Shown here piece after piece: positions 1-6,278 of a stretch of 6,974 bases of DNA. How positions within the stretch are numbered: position 1 is the stretch's first letter; the number at the start of each line of letters is the position of its first letter. The position numbers and the translations under genes are program-made. Below the pieces are notes generated by a model, which was not told the DNA's origin, did no database searches, and was given only the letters and a program-made list of their open reading frames with translations. Origin of the DNA: Desulfobulbaceae bacterium (GTDB lineage Bacteria > Desulfobacterota > Desulfobulbia > Desulfobulbales > Desulfobulbaceae); NCBI GenBank assembly GCA_011322715.1, contig DRLX01000537.1, forward strand, positions 1-6,974, written 5' to 3'.

Positions 1-2094
1 CATCTCAATCATACGGGCGGCCCTGTTATAGCCCACCCGCAATCTGCGTTGTACCATTGATATTGATGCCTGTCCCGTTTCGGTCACTATGGCCACCGCT
101 TCATCATACTTGGCATCATATTCCTTTTCCGCATCATCCTCACCCTCGGCACCTTCTTCCACCACTTGCATGACGGACTCGTCATATTCGGCGCTCCCCT
201 GTTCTTTCAAGTATGCAATAAGTTTTTCAGTTTCCTGCTCCGAGATATAGGCACCGTGAATTCTCTGTAATTTTGCCGCACCCGGCGGCAAGAACAGCAT
301 ATCTCCCATACCTAGTAGATGTTCCGCCCCGGAACCGTCCAGAATTGTCCTGGAATCCACCTTGGACGAAACCTTAAAAGAAATACGGGTAGGAAAATTA
401 GCTTTGATCAGACCGGTCAGGACATCAACTGAAGGCCGCTGGGTTGCAAGGATAATGTGCATCCCTGCCGCCCTGGCCATCTGAGCAAGCCGGGCGATGG
501 ATGTTTCGACATCCTTGGAGGCCACCATCATCAGGTCGGCAAGCTCATCCACAATAATGACGACATAGGGGAGTTTTTCCTCGGCTACCTGGTTATAGGA
601 GTCAAAGGACTTGACCCTATGTTCCTCCAGCAGCCGATATCTGCGCTCCATCTCGCGCACTGCCCAAAGCAACGCTCTGCTTGCCATCTTCGGTTCCACG
701 ACCACCGGATGGAGTAGATGCGGAATACCCTCGTAAACGGAAAGCTCTATCCGCTTGGGATCAATCATCAACAGCCGTACATCCTCCGGAGTAGCCTTGA
801 AAAGAATCGAAGCAATAAAGGTATTAATAGCCACCGACTTGCCGGCACCAGTGGCCCCGGCAATCAGGAGATGAGGCATACGGGACAGATCGGCGATGAC
901 CGGCCGACCAACAACGTCGAAGCCCAAGGCCAGACTGAGTAATGAATCGGCATTTCTATATTCCCGGGCAAGGAGGATATCCCGCAGAAAAACAATCCTG
1001 CGTACCGGATTTGGAATCTCGATACCAAGGGCGGCTTTACCTGGAATTGAACCGACGACCCGAACCCGGTCTACCTTGAGCGCCATGGCAAGATCGTCGG
1101 ACAAACCAACAATTTTATTTATTTTCACGCCGGCGGCCGGGGCAAATTCATAGGTAGTGACCACAGGCCCCGGTGAAATTCCCTCGACTGTTCCCTGGAC
1201 ACCGAAATCTCGTAATTTGGCGACCAGAATTTTACTGACCTGATAAAAATGTTCTTTATCAATTGGTGGTTGATCCGACTCCTTTTTCTCCAACAGGGAC
1301 AGCGGCGGCAATTGAAAGTCACCTCCGGAGATCGGTTTCAGCATGAATTCATCAACCTCTACCTCACCCATGGCATGGGTCTCACGGGGAACCGGGTCAT
1401 GGACGAGAGGCCTGGCAGGCGGGGAAGGATCTGCAGAAACCGGAGACGACTCCACCTGAGCAACAACAGGCTGCCTGTTGTTGGCGGGTTTCTTTACAGA
1501 CGAACGAACCGCTCTTTTGCCGATGGTCTCTCCGACGTCCTTTGCCCTATCAAAAAAATAGCCCAATGTCGTGATGGGAGAAAAACGAACAGCAGCCATT
1601 AAAGAAAAGATCAACAGCAGCACAAGCACAAGGACGGAGCCGACCTGGCCGAGAACCGGCCCAAGCAGCCCTTGGACAAGGCCACCGAGGTAACCGCCCG
1701 GCGAAATAAAACGAGGAGAGAAAACGATTTCCCGTACCAGGGCAAGCAAACCCGAGGATGCAATCAAGAGGCCGGTAATCCCGACCATAACAAAGGGCAG
1801 GCGTCGTATAACCGACCCGGGAAACAACGAGACAATACCTAAATACAAAGAAAGAACTACCGGGAAGAAAGCCGTTAGACCGAGAAAAGAAAAAAGAGAA
1901 TAGGCGACATAGTACCCAAAGGTCCCGCACCAGTTATCTGCGGGATGTTGCAAATGCGGATGGGCATCGACAATGAGAGGACGCGCATAGCTGACCAAGC
2001 TGAGCAGGAGAAAAAGGGCCGAAAAGAGAAAAAAAACCGCCAATACTTCCTGGCCGAATTGCTGCTGATTTCGTTTTTTTTGGCGTGGCGGCAT
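1..2094 (-). CDS. ftsK: DNA translocase FtsK (C-terminus cut off by window edge)
   Basis: FtsK/SpoIIIE-type ATPase that pumps DNA at the division septum during chromosome segregation. I read 698 codons without a stop from the ATG at 2094 to base 1. The N-terminus is hydrophobic, with about four membrane segments (roughly residues 17-37, 60-91, 99-120 and 137-170), followed by a short proline-containing linker. The motor begins near residue 260 (FQLPPLSLL). Walker A is GATGAGKS at 413-420 with K419, Walker B is VIIVDE ending at D516-E517, and the family signature ATQRPSVDVLTGLIKANFP starts at 550. An acidic stretch near 640-662 leads to the winged-helix gamma domain from about 663, with RRLRVGYNRAARMIEM at 683-698, the part that reads KOPS sites. 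Probably only 20-40 residues are missing. The linker is short compared with E. coli FtsK. The start has only a weak GAG upstream. An in-frame TTG 36 bases further up has no ribosome binding site and is preceded by a stop. Confidence 0.97.
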   Translation of the reverse strand, partial: MPPRQKKRNQQQFGQEVLAVFFLFSALFLLLSLVSYARPLIVDAHPHLQHPADNWCGTFGYYVAYSLFSFLGLTAFFPVVLSLYLGIVSLFPGSVIRRLPFVMVGITGLLIASSGLLALVREIVFSPRFISPGGYLGGLVQGLLGPVLGQVGSVLVLVLLLIFSLMAAVRFSPITTLGYFFDRAKDVGETIGKRAVRSSVKKPANNRQPVVAQVESSPVSADPSPPARPLVHDPVPRETHAMGEVEVDEFMLKPISGGDFQLPPLSLLEKKESDQPPIDKEHFYQVSKILVAKLRDFGVQGTVEGISPGPVVTTYEFAPAAGVKINKIVGLSDDLAMALKVDRVRVVGSIPGKAALGIEIPNPVRRIVFLRDILLAREYRNADSLLSLALGFDVVGRPVIADLSRMPHLLIAGATGAGKSVAINTFIASILFKATPEDVRLLMIDPKRIELSVYEGIPHLLHPVVVEPKMASRALLWAVREMERRYRLLEEHRVKSFDSYNQVAEEKLPYVVIIVDELADLMMVASKDVETSIARLAQMARAAGMHIILATQRPSVDVLTGLIKANFPTRISFKVSSKVDSRTILDGSGAEHLLGMGDMLFLPPGAAKLQRIHGAYISEQETEKLIAYLKEQGSAEYDESVMQVVEEGAEGEDDAEKEYDAKYDEAVAIVTETGQASISMVQRRLRVGYNRAARMIEM

Positions 2095-2182
2095 AACTGA
2101 TGAACTCGTGAAAAGTCTGGATAGCAATTAAAAACGGCTCAGTAAAAACATAGGTATACAGGTAAGGCGTAGACTCCGAGGA

Positions 2183-2248
2183 GTCGTGTTCCGTGGCGGG
2201 TCTTGACTATACATGCAGCATGTTAAGAATCGCCACGGAACACACGAC
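2183..2248. repeat. Long inverted repeat with nested dyad, possible miniature element or structured RNA
   Basis: The left arm GTGTTCCGTGGCG (2186-2198) is the exact reverse complement of 2231-2243. The pairing continues with GTC (2183-2185) to GAC (2246-2248) across a two-base bulge. The 32-base loop holds a second perfect dyad, ACATGC-A-GCATGT, at 2211-2223. Immediately outside on the left is a further hairpin GACTCC-GA-GGAGTC at 2172-2185. No T-run follows on either strand, so it is not a classical intrinsic terminator. It lies about 90 bases upstream of the ftsK start. An operator, a folded leader RNA or a dispersed palindromic repeat are all possible, and its copy number in the genome is unknown to me. 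Confidence 0.6.
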
Positions 2249-2262
2249 GCAGCGGATCAAAG

Positions 2263-2286
2263 TTTTTACGACGCCATTAAAAATGG
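2263..2286 (+). repeat. Imperfect direct repeat, copy 1
   Basis: The sequence TTTTTACGACGCCATTAAAAATGG closely resembles the second copy at 2420-2444. They share a TTTT-(G)-ACGAC-x-CCAT core and an A/T-rich stretch ending in TGG. The copy overlaps a small hairpin GCCATT-AAA-AATGGC at 2273-2287. Confidence 0.4.
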
Positions 2287-2419
2287 CTTAGCCTGCATAC
2301 TTCACAAAGATCGTCGCAAAAGGCCTGAAAATGCCATGAATGCAGATAGCGAACGAAGTGAGGCCTTCGAGGAACAGCGTAAAAAAGGACGCAGACATAT
2401 TGAAATATTTCGAGGGATC

Positions 2420-2444
2420 CTTTTGACGACACCATCATAATTGG
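2420..2444 (+). repeat. Imperfect direct repeat, copy 2
   Basis: This is the second copy of the 2263-2286 motif, starting about 157 bases later. Its right half also takes part in an imperfect dyad, ACCATCAT (2431-2438) with ATAATGGT (2450-2457), one pair being G-T. The two copies bracket a stretch with no recognisable gene and could mark the edges of a decayed insertion. Confidence 0.4.
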
Positions 2445-2529
2445 GAAGAATAATGGTTCACCGACGTTCTCCAACCGGTGACAAGGAGCTCAATGTATCC
2501 TTAAAAACCTGACCTGCAGGGGAAAAACC

Positions 2530-2955
2530 TCAGTCCGTACGGGTACCGGTTTGCAAGCCATCGAGAATGCCGTTGATAAAGGCAACAGCATCCGGAGAGG
2601 AATAACGTTTAGCGATTTCCAGCGCCTCATTGATTGCAACCTGCGCAGGAACGTCATCATTATATAATATCTCCCAGGTCGCGATACGCAAGAGGTTTCT
2701 ATCCACAACCGACATCCGTTCAATTCGCCAATTGTGGGCATGCCCGGCAAGATGGTTGTCAACATCTTCGAGGTGACTGCACAGGCCGTTTATAATCTGC
2801 TCGGCATAGGGCCGCGTTTTTTTACCGGTATCAAAATGGGCGGTAAATTCAGCTAATTCCTCTTGCAGAGCTTCTTTATCACAGGACCTTCCCTGGAAAT
2901 CATGTCCATAAAAAAACTGGAGGGCCAGTTCCCGTGATTTTCTTCGTAATCCCAT
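2530..2955 (-). CDS. nusB: Transcription antitermination factor NusB
   Basis: NusB is a small all-helical RNA-binding protein. With NusE (ribosomal protein S10) it binds boxA RNA and keeps RNA polymerase from stopping early, chiefly in rRNA operons. The 141-residue product is a normal length. It begins MGLRRKSRELALQFFYG, the typical basic first helix (RxxARExAlQ-like), and ends with the conserved helical block containing SVVDRNLLRIATWEIL, VAINEALEIAKRYS and AVAFINGILDGL. I chose the ATG at 2955 because GGAGG (2962-2966) sits six bases upstream. A TTG at 2976 in the same frame would add seven residues, but it lies before that Shine-Dalgarno sequence. The gene follows ribH by 21 bases; nusB commonly sits last in rib clusters of many bacteria. 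No strong terminator follows it. Confidence 0.96.
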   Translation of the reverse strand: MGLRRKSRELALQFFYGHDFQGRSCDKEALQEELAEFTAHFDTGKKTRPYAEQIINGLCSHLEDVDNHLAGHAHNWRIERMSVVDRNLLRIATWEILYNDDVPAQVAINEALEIAKRYSSPDAVAFINGILDGLQTGTRTD

Positions 2956-2961
2956 GAACCG

Positions 2962-2966
2962 CCTCC
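2962..2966 (-). promoter_or_regulatory. Shine-Dalgarno sequence that fixes the nusB start
   Basis: GGAGG on the minus strand, six bases before the ATG at 2955. It lies between the upstream TTG (2976) and this ATG, so it supports the shorter, family-typical N-terminus. Confidence 0.85.
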
Positions 2967-2976
2967 GTAGCGGCAA

Positions 2977-3444
2977 TCAGCCGATACCTTCCATCAGGCT
3001 GACCATCTCCAGGGCGGCGATAGCCACATCCGAACCCTTGTTACCCGCTTTGGTTCCCGCACGTTCTATAGCCTGTTCGATAGTTTCCGTGGTCAGCACA
3101 CCAAAAAGAACTGGCACCCCGGTGTCAAGCATAACCTGGGCCGTTCCCTTGGCCACCTCACCGGCTACATAATCAAAATGAGGCGTGGCCCCTCGAATAA
3201 CGGCACCCAGGCAGATAACGGCATCATACTTGCCGGACCTGGCCATTTTCTGCGCAACAAGTGGTATTTCAAAAGCACCCGGCACCCGGGCCACCTCTAT
3301 ATCACCATCCGCCACCCCGGAACGTACCAGGGAATCAAGCGCCCCTTCCAACAGTTTTTCACAGATAAACGAGTTGAATCGGGCGACGATAATACCAATT
3401 TTCCGTCCCTGTCCCTGAAGATTACCCTCTATGTATGTAGCCAT
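2977..3444 (-). CDS. ribH: 6,7-dimethyl-8-ribityllumazine synthase
   Basis: RibH condenses 3,4-dihydroxy-2-butanone 4-phosphate with 5-amino-6-ribitylaminouracil to give lumazine, the next-to-last step of riboflavin synthesis. Family members assemble as pentamers or 60-subunit shells in the cytoplasm. The 155-residue product has every landmark: the substrate-stacking Phe in ARFN (F23), VPGAFEIP at 54-61, CLGAVIRGATPHFDYVA with the catalytic His at H89, FGVLTTETIEQA at 113-124, and the phosphate-binding R127 followed by AGTKAGNKG. The ATG at 3444 has AAGGA (3451-3455) six bases upstream. It lies 54 bases after ribBA and 21 bases before nusB, as expected for an operon whose product feeds the riboflavin synthase encoded upstream. 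Confidence 0.98.
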   Translation of the reverse strand: MATYIEGNLQGQGRKIGIIVARFNSFICEKLLEGALDSLVRSGVADGDIEVARVPGAFEIPLVAQKMARSGKYDAVICLGAVIRGATPHFDYVAGEVAKGTAQVMLDTGVPVLFGVLTTETIEQAIERAGTKAGNKGSDVAIAALEMVSLMEGIG

Positions 3445-3498
3445 TTCTTATCCTTTTATTCCAATAATCTCTGTTCTTTCTTCCACAATCAGTCCTCT

Positions 3499-4743
3499 TC
3501 AGGGATCCCGGCGTACATTTCCCAGTGGTTCCTGGCCATACAACTCAAGCAGGTGTCCCATTTTGTCGCGTTTGCAACGCAGATACTGTTTATTTTCCTT
3601 ATCTCCGGGAATCTCAATGGGCAGTCGGTCCGTTACCTTGAGGCCATACCCCTCAAGACCGACTATTTTTTTAGGATTATTCGTCAACAGCCGCATCTGT
3701 CTTACCCCGAGGTCCCGTAAAATCTGGGCACCGATACCGTAATCACGCAGGTCCGGTTTAAATCCCAGCTCCACGTTGGCCTCAACGGTATCGAGTCCTT
3801 CTTCATCCTGCAGCCTGTAAGCACGTAGTTTATTCACCAGACCTATACCACGACCTTCCTGACGCATATATAGAACCACACCGGTACCCTCCTGATCGAC
3901 CATCTGCATGGCCGCATGCAGTTGTTCACCGCAATCACAACGGGCGGACCCAAAGACATCACCGGTCAGACATTCGGAATGCACCCGGACCATTACCGGC
4001 TTGTCCGAATCGATTTCGCCCTTGACCAGGGCGACATGCTCAAAATTATCGACATCATTGGTATAAGCAATGACCCTGAATTCTCCGGCATGCTCAGTCG
4101 GCAGACGGGCCTCGGCGGCACGATGCACCAGCACATCCTTACGTAACCGATAAGCGACCAGATCAGCAATGGTGGCAATTTTAATATCATGTTCGGCAGC
4201 AAATTTTTCCAGATCCGGCATCCTGGCCATGGTACCGTCGTCTTTCATAATCTCACAGATCACACCGGCGGTCCGCATGCCGGCCAACCGGGCAAGGTCA
4301 ACCGAGCCTTCGGTCTGTCCGGTCCGCACAAGGACCCCGCCCTTACGAGCACGGAGCGGAAAAATATGCCCGGGGCTGATAATATCCCGGGGGGTGGCAT
4401 CCGGGTCGACCGCCGCCTCAATGGTTCTCGCACGATCAGCCGCCGAAATACCGGTACTGACACCGGTACGGGCCTCAATACTGATGGTAAAACCGGTTCC
4501 ATAAGGAGACTGATTATTCTGCACCATCATGGGCAGGCCTAGTTGTTCTATAATGTCAGGACTCATGGCCAGGCAGATCAGGCCGCGGCCATGGGTGGCC
4601 ATGAAGTTGATTGCCTCAGGCGTTATCTTTTCTGCGGCCATGCACAGGTCGCCCTCGTTTTCCCGGTCTTCATCATCAACAAGGATGATCATTTTGCCGT
4701 CTTGTATATCTTTGATGACATCTTCTATTGGGCTGACAGCCAT
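3499..4743 (-). CDS. ribBA: Bifunctional 3,4-dihydroxy-2-butanone 4-phosphate synthase / GTP cyclohydrolase II
   Basis: This enzyme starts both branches of riboflavin synthesis. The N-terminal RibB domain (about 1-203) makes dihydroxybutanone phosphate from ribulose 5-phosphate. The C-terminal RibA domain (about 206-400) opens GTP and releases formate and pyrophosphate. The RibB half shows VDDEDRENEGDL at 22-33, ATHGRGLICL at 49-58, TGISAADRARTI at 97-108 and GHIFPLRARKGGV at 125-137. Residue 143 is Gln in RTGQTEGSVDLARLAG, where E. coli RibB has the metal-binding His. The RibA half has Zn ligands C258, C269 and C271 (SECLTGDVFGSARCDCGEQ), RQEGRGIGL at 294-302, the D331-x-R333 pair corresponding to the E. 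coli catalytic Asp/Arg region, and LLTNNPKKI. At 414 residues it is full length. The ATG at 4743 has GAGG six bases upstream. It starts 35 bases after the riboflavin synthase gene. Confidence 0.97.
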   Translation of the reverse strand: MAVSPIEDVIKDIQDGKMIILVDDEDRENEGDLCMAAEKITPEAINFMATHGRGLICLAMSPDIIEQLGLPMMVQNNQSPYGTGFTISIEARTGVSTGISAADRARTIEAAVDPDATPRDIISPGHIFPLRARKGGVLVRTGQTEGSVDLARLAGMRTAGVICEIMKDDGTMARMPDLEKFAAEHDIKIATIADLVAYRLRKDVLVHRAAEARLPTEHAGEFRVIAYTNDVDNFEHVALVKGEIDSDKPVMVRVHSECLTGDVFGSARCDCGEQLHAAMQMVDQEGTGVVLYMRQEGRGIGLVNKLRAYRLQDEEGLDTVEANVELGFKPDLRDYGIGAQILRDLGVRQMRLLTNNPKKIVGLEGYGLKVTDRLPIEIPGDKENKQYLRCKRDKMGHLLELYGQEPLGNVRRDP

Positions 4744-4778
4744 TGTGAACCTCGTTATTTTGACCCGGCCATGCCGGT

Positions 4779-5435
4779 CTATCGTAAAAAACCATGTTCT
4801 GCCAGAAAGGCGGGATTGATCCTGCTTTCCTGACCCTGCGTGGTCGACTGCCCGGCAAGCAGCTTTTCCACATACTTACCGATTATATCAACCTCAAGGT
4901 TGACCTGATCACCAATTTTCAAATCCCCAAGCGTGGTTACGACCAGCGTGTGGGGAATGATGGAAACGGAAAACCTGTTGCCCCTGCAACTGTTGACCGT
5001 CAAACTCACCCCGTTTATGGTGATGGAACCCTTCTCAATAATATACCGGGTAAGACCTTCGTCAAGGGAAAAGGTAAAGAGGGTAAAATCACCTGCGGCC
5101 TGCCGCTCTTCAACCCGTCCCAGAGCGTCAACATGACCACTGACGAGGTGACCACCCAGCCTGTCGCTGAGACGAAGCGCCCGCTCAAGGTTCACCCGGC
5201 TTCCCACCTTCAGGGCTCCAAGCCCGGTTCGCGAGAGGCTTTCCGGTGAGACATCAACCAGAAAGCGGCGGCCATGGATCTCCCGGGCCGTCAGGCAGGT
5301 GCCGTTAACGGCAATGGACTCTCCCTCTTCCGGATCGGTCAGGTCAAAACCCGCTTCCAGTCCAAAAACCATGCCGCCGCCGGCAGGTCGTTTTTCAATA
5401 ACTTTTCCGATACCCTGGATAATTCCGGTAAACAC
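4779..5435 (-). CDS. ribE: Riboflavin synthase, alpha chain
   Basis: This enzyme dismutates two molecules of 6,7-dimethyl-8-ribityllumazine into riboflavin and a pyrimidine that RibH reuses. It works as a trimer, and each chain has two similar lumazine-binding barrels. The 218-residue product starts MFTGIIQGIG, the hallmark N-terminus. The first barrel (about 1-96) has GESIAVNGTCLT with C47, VSPESLSRTGL and VNLERAL. The second (about 97-195) repeats the pattern with GGHLVSGHVD at 94-103, GSITINGVSLTVN at 136-148, IIPHTL and VNLEVDIIGKYVEKLL. The start codon is GTG at 5435, supported by AGGAG (5442-5446) six bases upstream. The upstream TPR gene ends only three bases before, so the two genes are probably translationally coupled. 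E. coli names this gene ribC and Bacillus names it ribE. Confidence 0.97.
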   Translation of the reverse strand: MFTGIIQGIGKVIEKRPAGGGMVFGLEAGFDLTDPEEGESIAVNGTCLTAREIHGRRFLVDVSPESLSRTGLGALKVGSRVNLERALRLSDRLGGHLVSGHVDALGRVEERQAAGDFTLFTFSLDEGLTRYIIEKGSITINGVSLTVNSCRGNRFSVSIIPHTLVVTTLGDLKIGDQVNLEVDIIGKYVEKLLAGQSTTQGQESRINPAFLAEHGFLR

Positions 5436-5438
5436 TTT

Positions 5439-6050
5439 TTACTCCTGCAGCAGTTCATCCGCCCGTTGCGCAAACTCCTCCGCCAGGCGCTTATGCTTGA
5501 AATTTGCATGGATGGAGGAAACGGTCCTGTAGGCATCCGCTGCCTCGGATATCCTTCCCTGCTGAATAAACACCTCGGCCATGACCGTCAGAATATCAAC
5601 CGCCCCCTTGGGATTTTGCAACAACTGATAATGCTCGAGCATATCAAACAGCAATTCCTGCGCCTCATCAAGCCGGTCAAGCTTTCTGTAACAGGCGGCC
5701 ATTTTTTTATGCAACGACAGGATAGAAAAAGAATCCTCCTCTTTGCCGCAAATGTCTCTAGCACGATTGTAATGTTCCAAGGCCATCGCATATTCTTCCC
5801 GGCCCATACAGGCATCACCCAACCGATCGGATGCATTGGCGATTCCCTGCTCATCATTCTGTTCTTCAAAGCCACGCAACGCATTGTGGAAAGAATGGGC
5901 GGCAGCGGCATAATCACCGGCGGTGTACTGTTCGCGGCCTTTGACATAATCGCGGCGGGCGGGATTTTTAAAATCATCATCACCGTCGGAGGATGTGCCG
6001 TCATTCATGGGGCCGATGGAATTCAGCGGCTGAATACTTTCACTCACCAT
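5439..6050 (-). CDS. Tetratricopeptide repeat protein of unknown function, first gene of the rib operon
   Basis: Soluble protein of 203 residues with no signal peptide or membrane segment. After an acidic, low-complexity N-terminus (DGDDD near 22-26) come four TPR-like helix pairs at about 31-65, 73-106, 113-146 and 153-186. Recognisable cores are GDYAAAAHSFHNAL, REEYAMALEHYNRA, LDRLDEAQELLFDML and GRISEAADAYRTV. Such repeats bind protein partners, but no enzymatic motif is visible, so the role is unknown. I chose the ATG at 6050 because GAGGAG (6058-6063) sits seven bases upstream. An in-frame ATG at 6134 would add 28 residues including a Cys-rich start (SCKSCC), but has only a poor AAAGG three bases before it. 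The gene overlaps the riboflavin synthase ribosome binding site and so looks co-translated with the pathway. It could be a scaffold or an unrelated passenger. Confidence 0.85.
   Translation of the reverse strand: MVSESIQPLNSIGPMNDGTSSDGDDDFKNPARRDYVKGREQYTAGDYAAAAHSFHNALRGFEEQNDEQGIANASDRLGDACMGREEYAMALEHYNRARDICGKEEDSFSILSLHKKMAACYRKLDRLDEAQELLFDMLEHYQLLQNPKGAVDILTVMAEVFIQQGRISEAADAYRTVSSIHANFKHKRLAEEFAQRADELLQE
5442..5446 (-). promoter_or_regulatory. Shine-Dalgarno of ribE inside the end of the TPR gene
   Basis: AGGAG on the minus strand is formed by the last two sense codons of the TPR gene (CAG GAG), next to its TAA stop at 5439-5441. The GTG start of riboflavin synthase follows six bases after the motif. 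This arrangement suggests that ribosomes finishing the TPR protein help start riboflavin synthase. Confidence 0.85.
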
Positions 6051-6057
6051 TATCTCT

Positions 6058-6063
6058 CTCCTC
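6058..6063 (-). promoter_or_regulatory. Shine-Dalgarno supporting the TPR gene start at 6050
   Basis: GAGGAG on the minus strand, seven bases before the ATG at 6050. It favours this start over the in-frame ATG at 6134. Confidence 0.7.
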
Positions 6064-6147
6064 TGTGCTTCCTGTTCCCGGCCGGCCGTGCCTGATCGTA
6101 ACCGGCAACAGGATTTGCAACTATGTGTTTTCATACACCTTTAACCT

Positions 6148-6278
6148 GTAAGTGATCAGGGGTGCCGTAGATTCGTGCAGGCGCGGCTCATCGCTATAGC
6201 CCACTATGCGAACAGTCGCGACCGTGCGAAGAGGTAAGCGAGCCTGCGAGACTCCGTGCGGTGCCCCTGATCACTTAC
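6148..6278. repeat. 131-base branched inverted repeat between two genes (candidate miniature mobile element or structured RNA)
   Basis: The ends are a perfect 15-bp inverted pair, GTAAGTGATCAGGGG (6148-6162) and its reverse complement (6264-6278). Partial pairing continues inward (CCG 6165-6167 with CGG 6259-6261), then GCAGGC (6177-6182) pairs with GCCTGC (6242-6247). Two smaller hairpins sit at the tip: TCGC-t-ATAG (6191-6199) with CTATGCGA (6204-6211) around the loop CCCA, and TCGC (6216-6219) with GCGA (6226-6229). The fold is therefore cloverleaf-like on either strand. It has no room for a transposase, no obvious target duplication and no T-run, so it is unlikely to be a simple terminator. 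The right arm runs into the stop codon of the HEAT-like gene. Confidence 0.75.

Larger units (their letters stand above)
2095..2529. other. 435-base intergenic region between nusB and ftsK, no convincing gene
   Basis: This gap must hold the end of the rib-nusB transcript and the ftsK promoter, but I cannot place either with confidence. It contains a perfect 13-bp inverted repeat (2186-2198 / 2231-2243), a small hairpin at 2172-2185, a hairpin at 2273-2287, and an imperfect direct repeat (2263-2286 and 2420-2444). Short open frames exist on both strands (plus 2213-2440, minus 2474-2277). They overlap the repeats, lack good ribosome binding sites and resemble no family I know. The stretch 2288-2419 shows nothing I can name. 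Confidence 0.6.

Noticed and set aside
457..942. Plus-strand open frames opposite ftsK (also 896-1153 and 1249-1602)
   Set aside because: They run antisense to the well-conserved ftsK frame, match no family and have no supporting ribosome binding sites.
2213..2474. Short open frames on both strands in the nusB-ftsK gap
   Set aside because: They are small, overlap palindromes and repeats, lack good ribosome binding sites and resemble no known family.
2461..2482. Hairpin TCACCG/CGGTGA downstream of nusB as terminator
   Set aside because: The stem is six pairs with a 12-base loop and no T-run follows on the minus strand.
2500..2532. Intrinsic terminator right after nusB
   Set aside because: On the minus strand CCTG-CAGGT-CAGG precedes five Ts, but a four-pair stem is too short to call. 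The AGGTTTTT string also occurs twice by itself.
2956..2976. TTG at 2976 as the nusB start
   Set aside because: The GGAGG ribosome binding site lies downstream of it and points to the ATG at 2955, which gives the usual NusB N-terminus.
3178..3720. 180-codon plus-strand open frame
   Set aside because: It is antisense to ribH and the end of ribBA, whose motifs are unmistakable.
5274..6095. Long 273-codon plus-strand open frame
   Set aside because: It is antisense to the start of riboflavin synthase and the whole TPR gene, both supported by family motifs, and its translation has no recognisable domain.
6148..6278. tRNA or similar RNA, because of the cloverleaf-like fold
   Set aside because: There is no TTCRA T-loop signature, no anticodon-arm geometry and no acceptor end. 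It is also too long, with perfect terminal arms more like a palindromic repeat.
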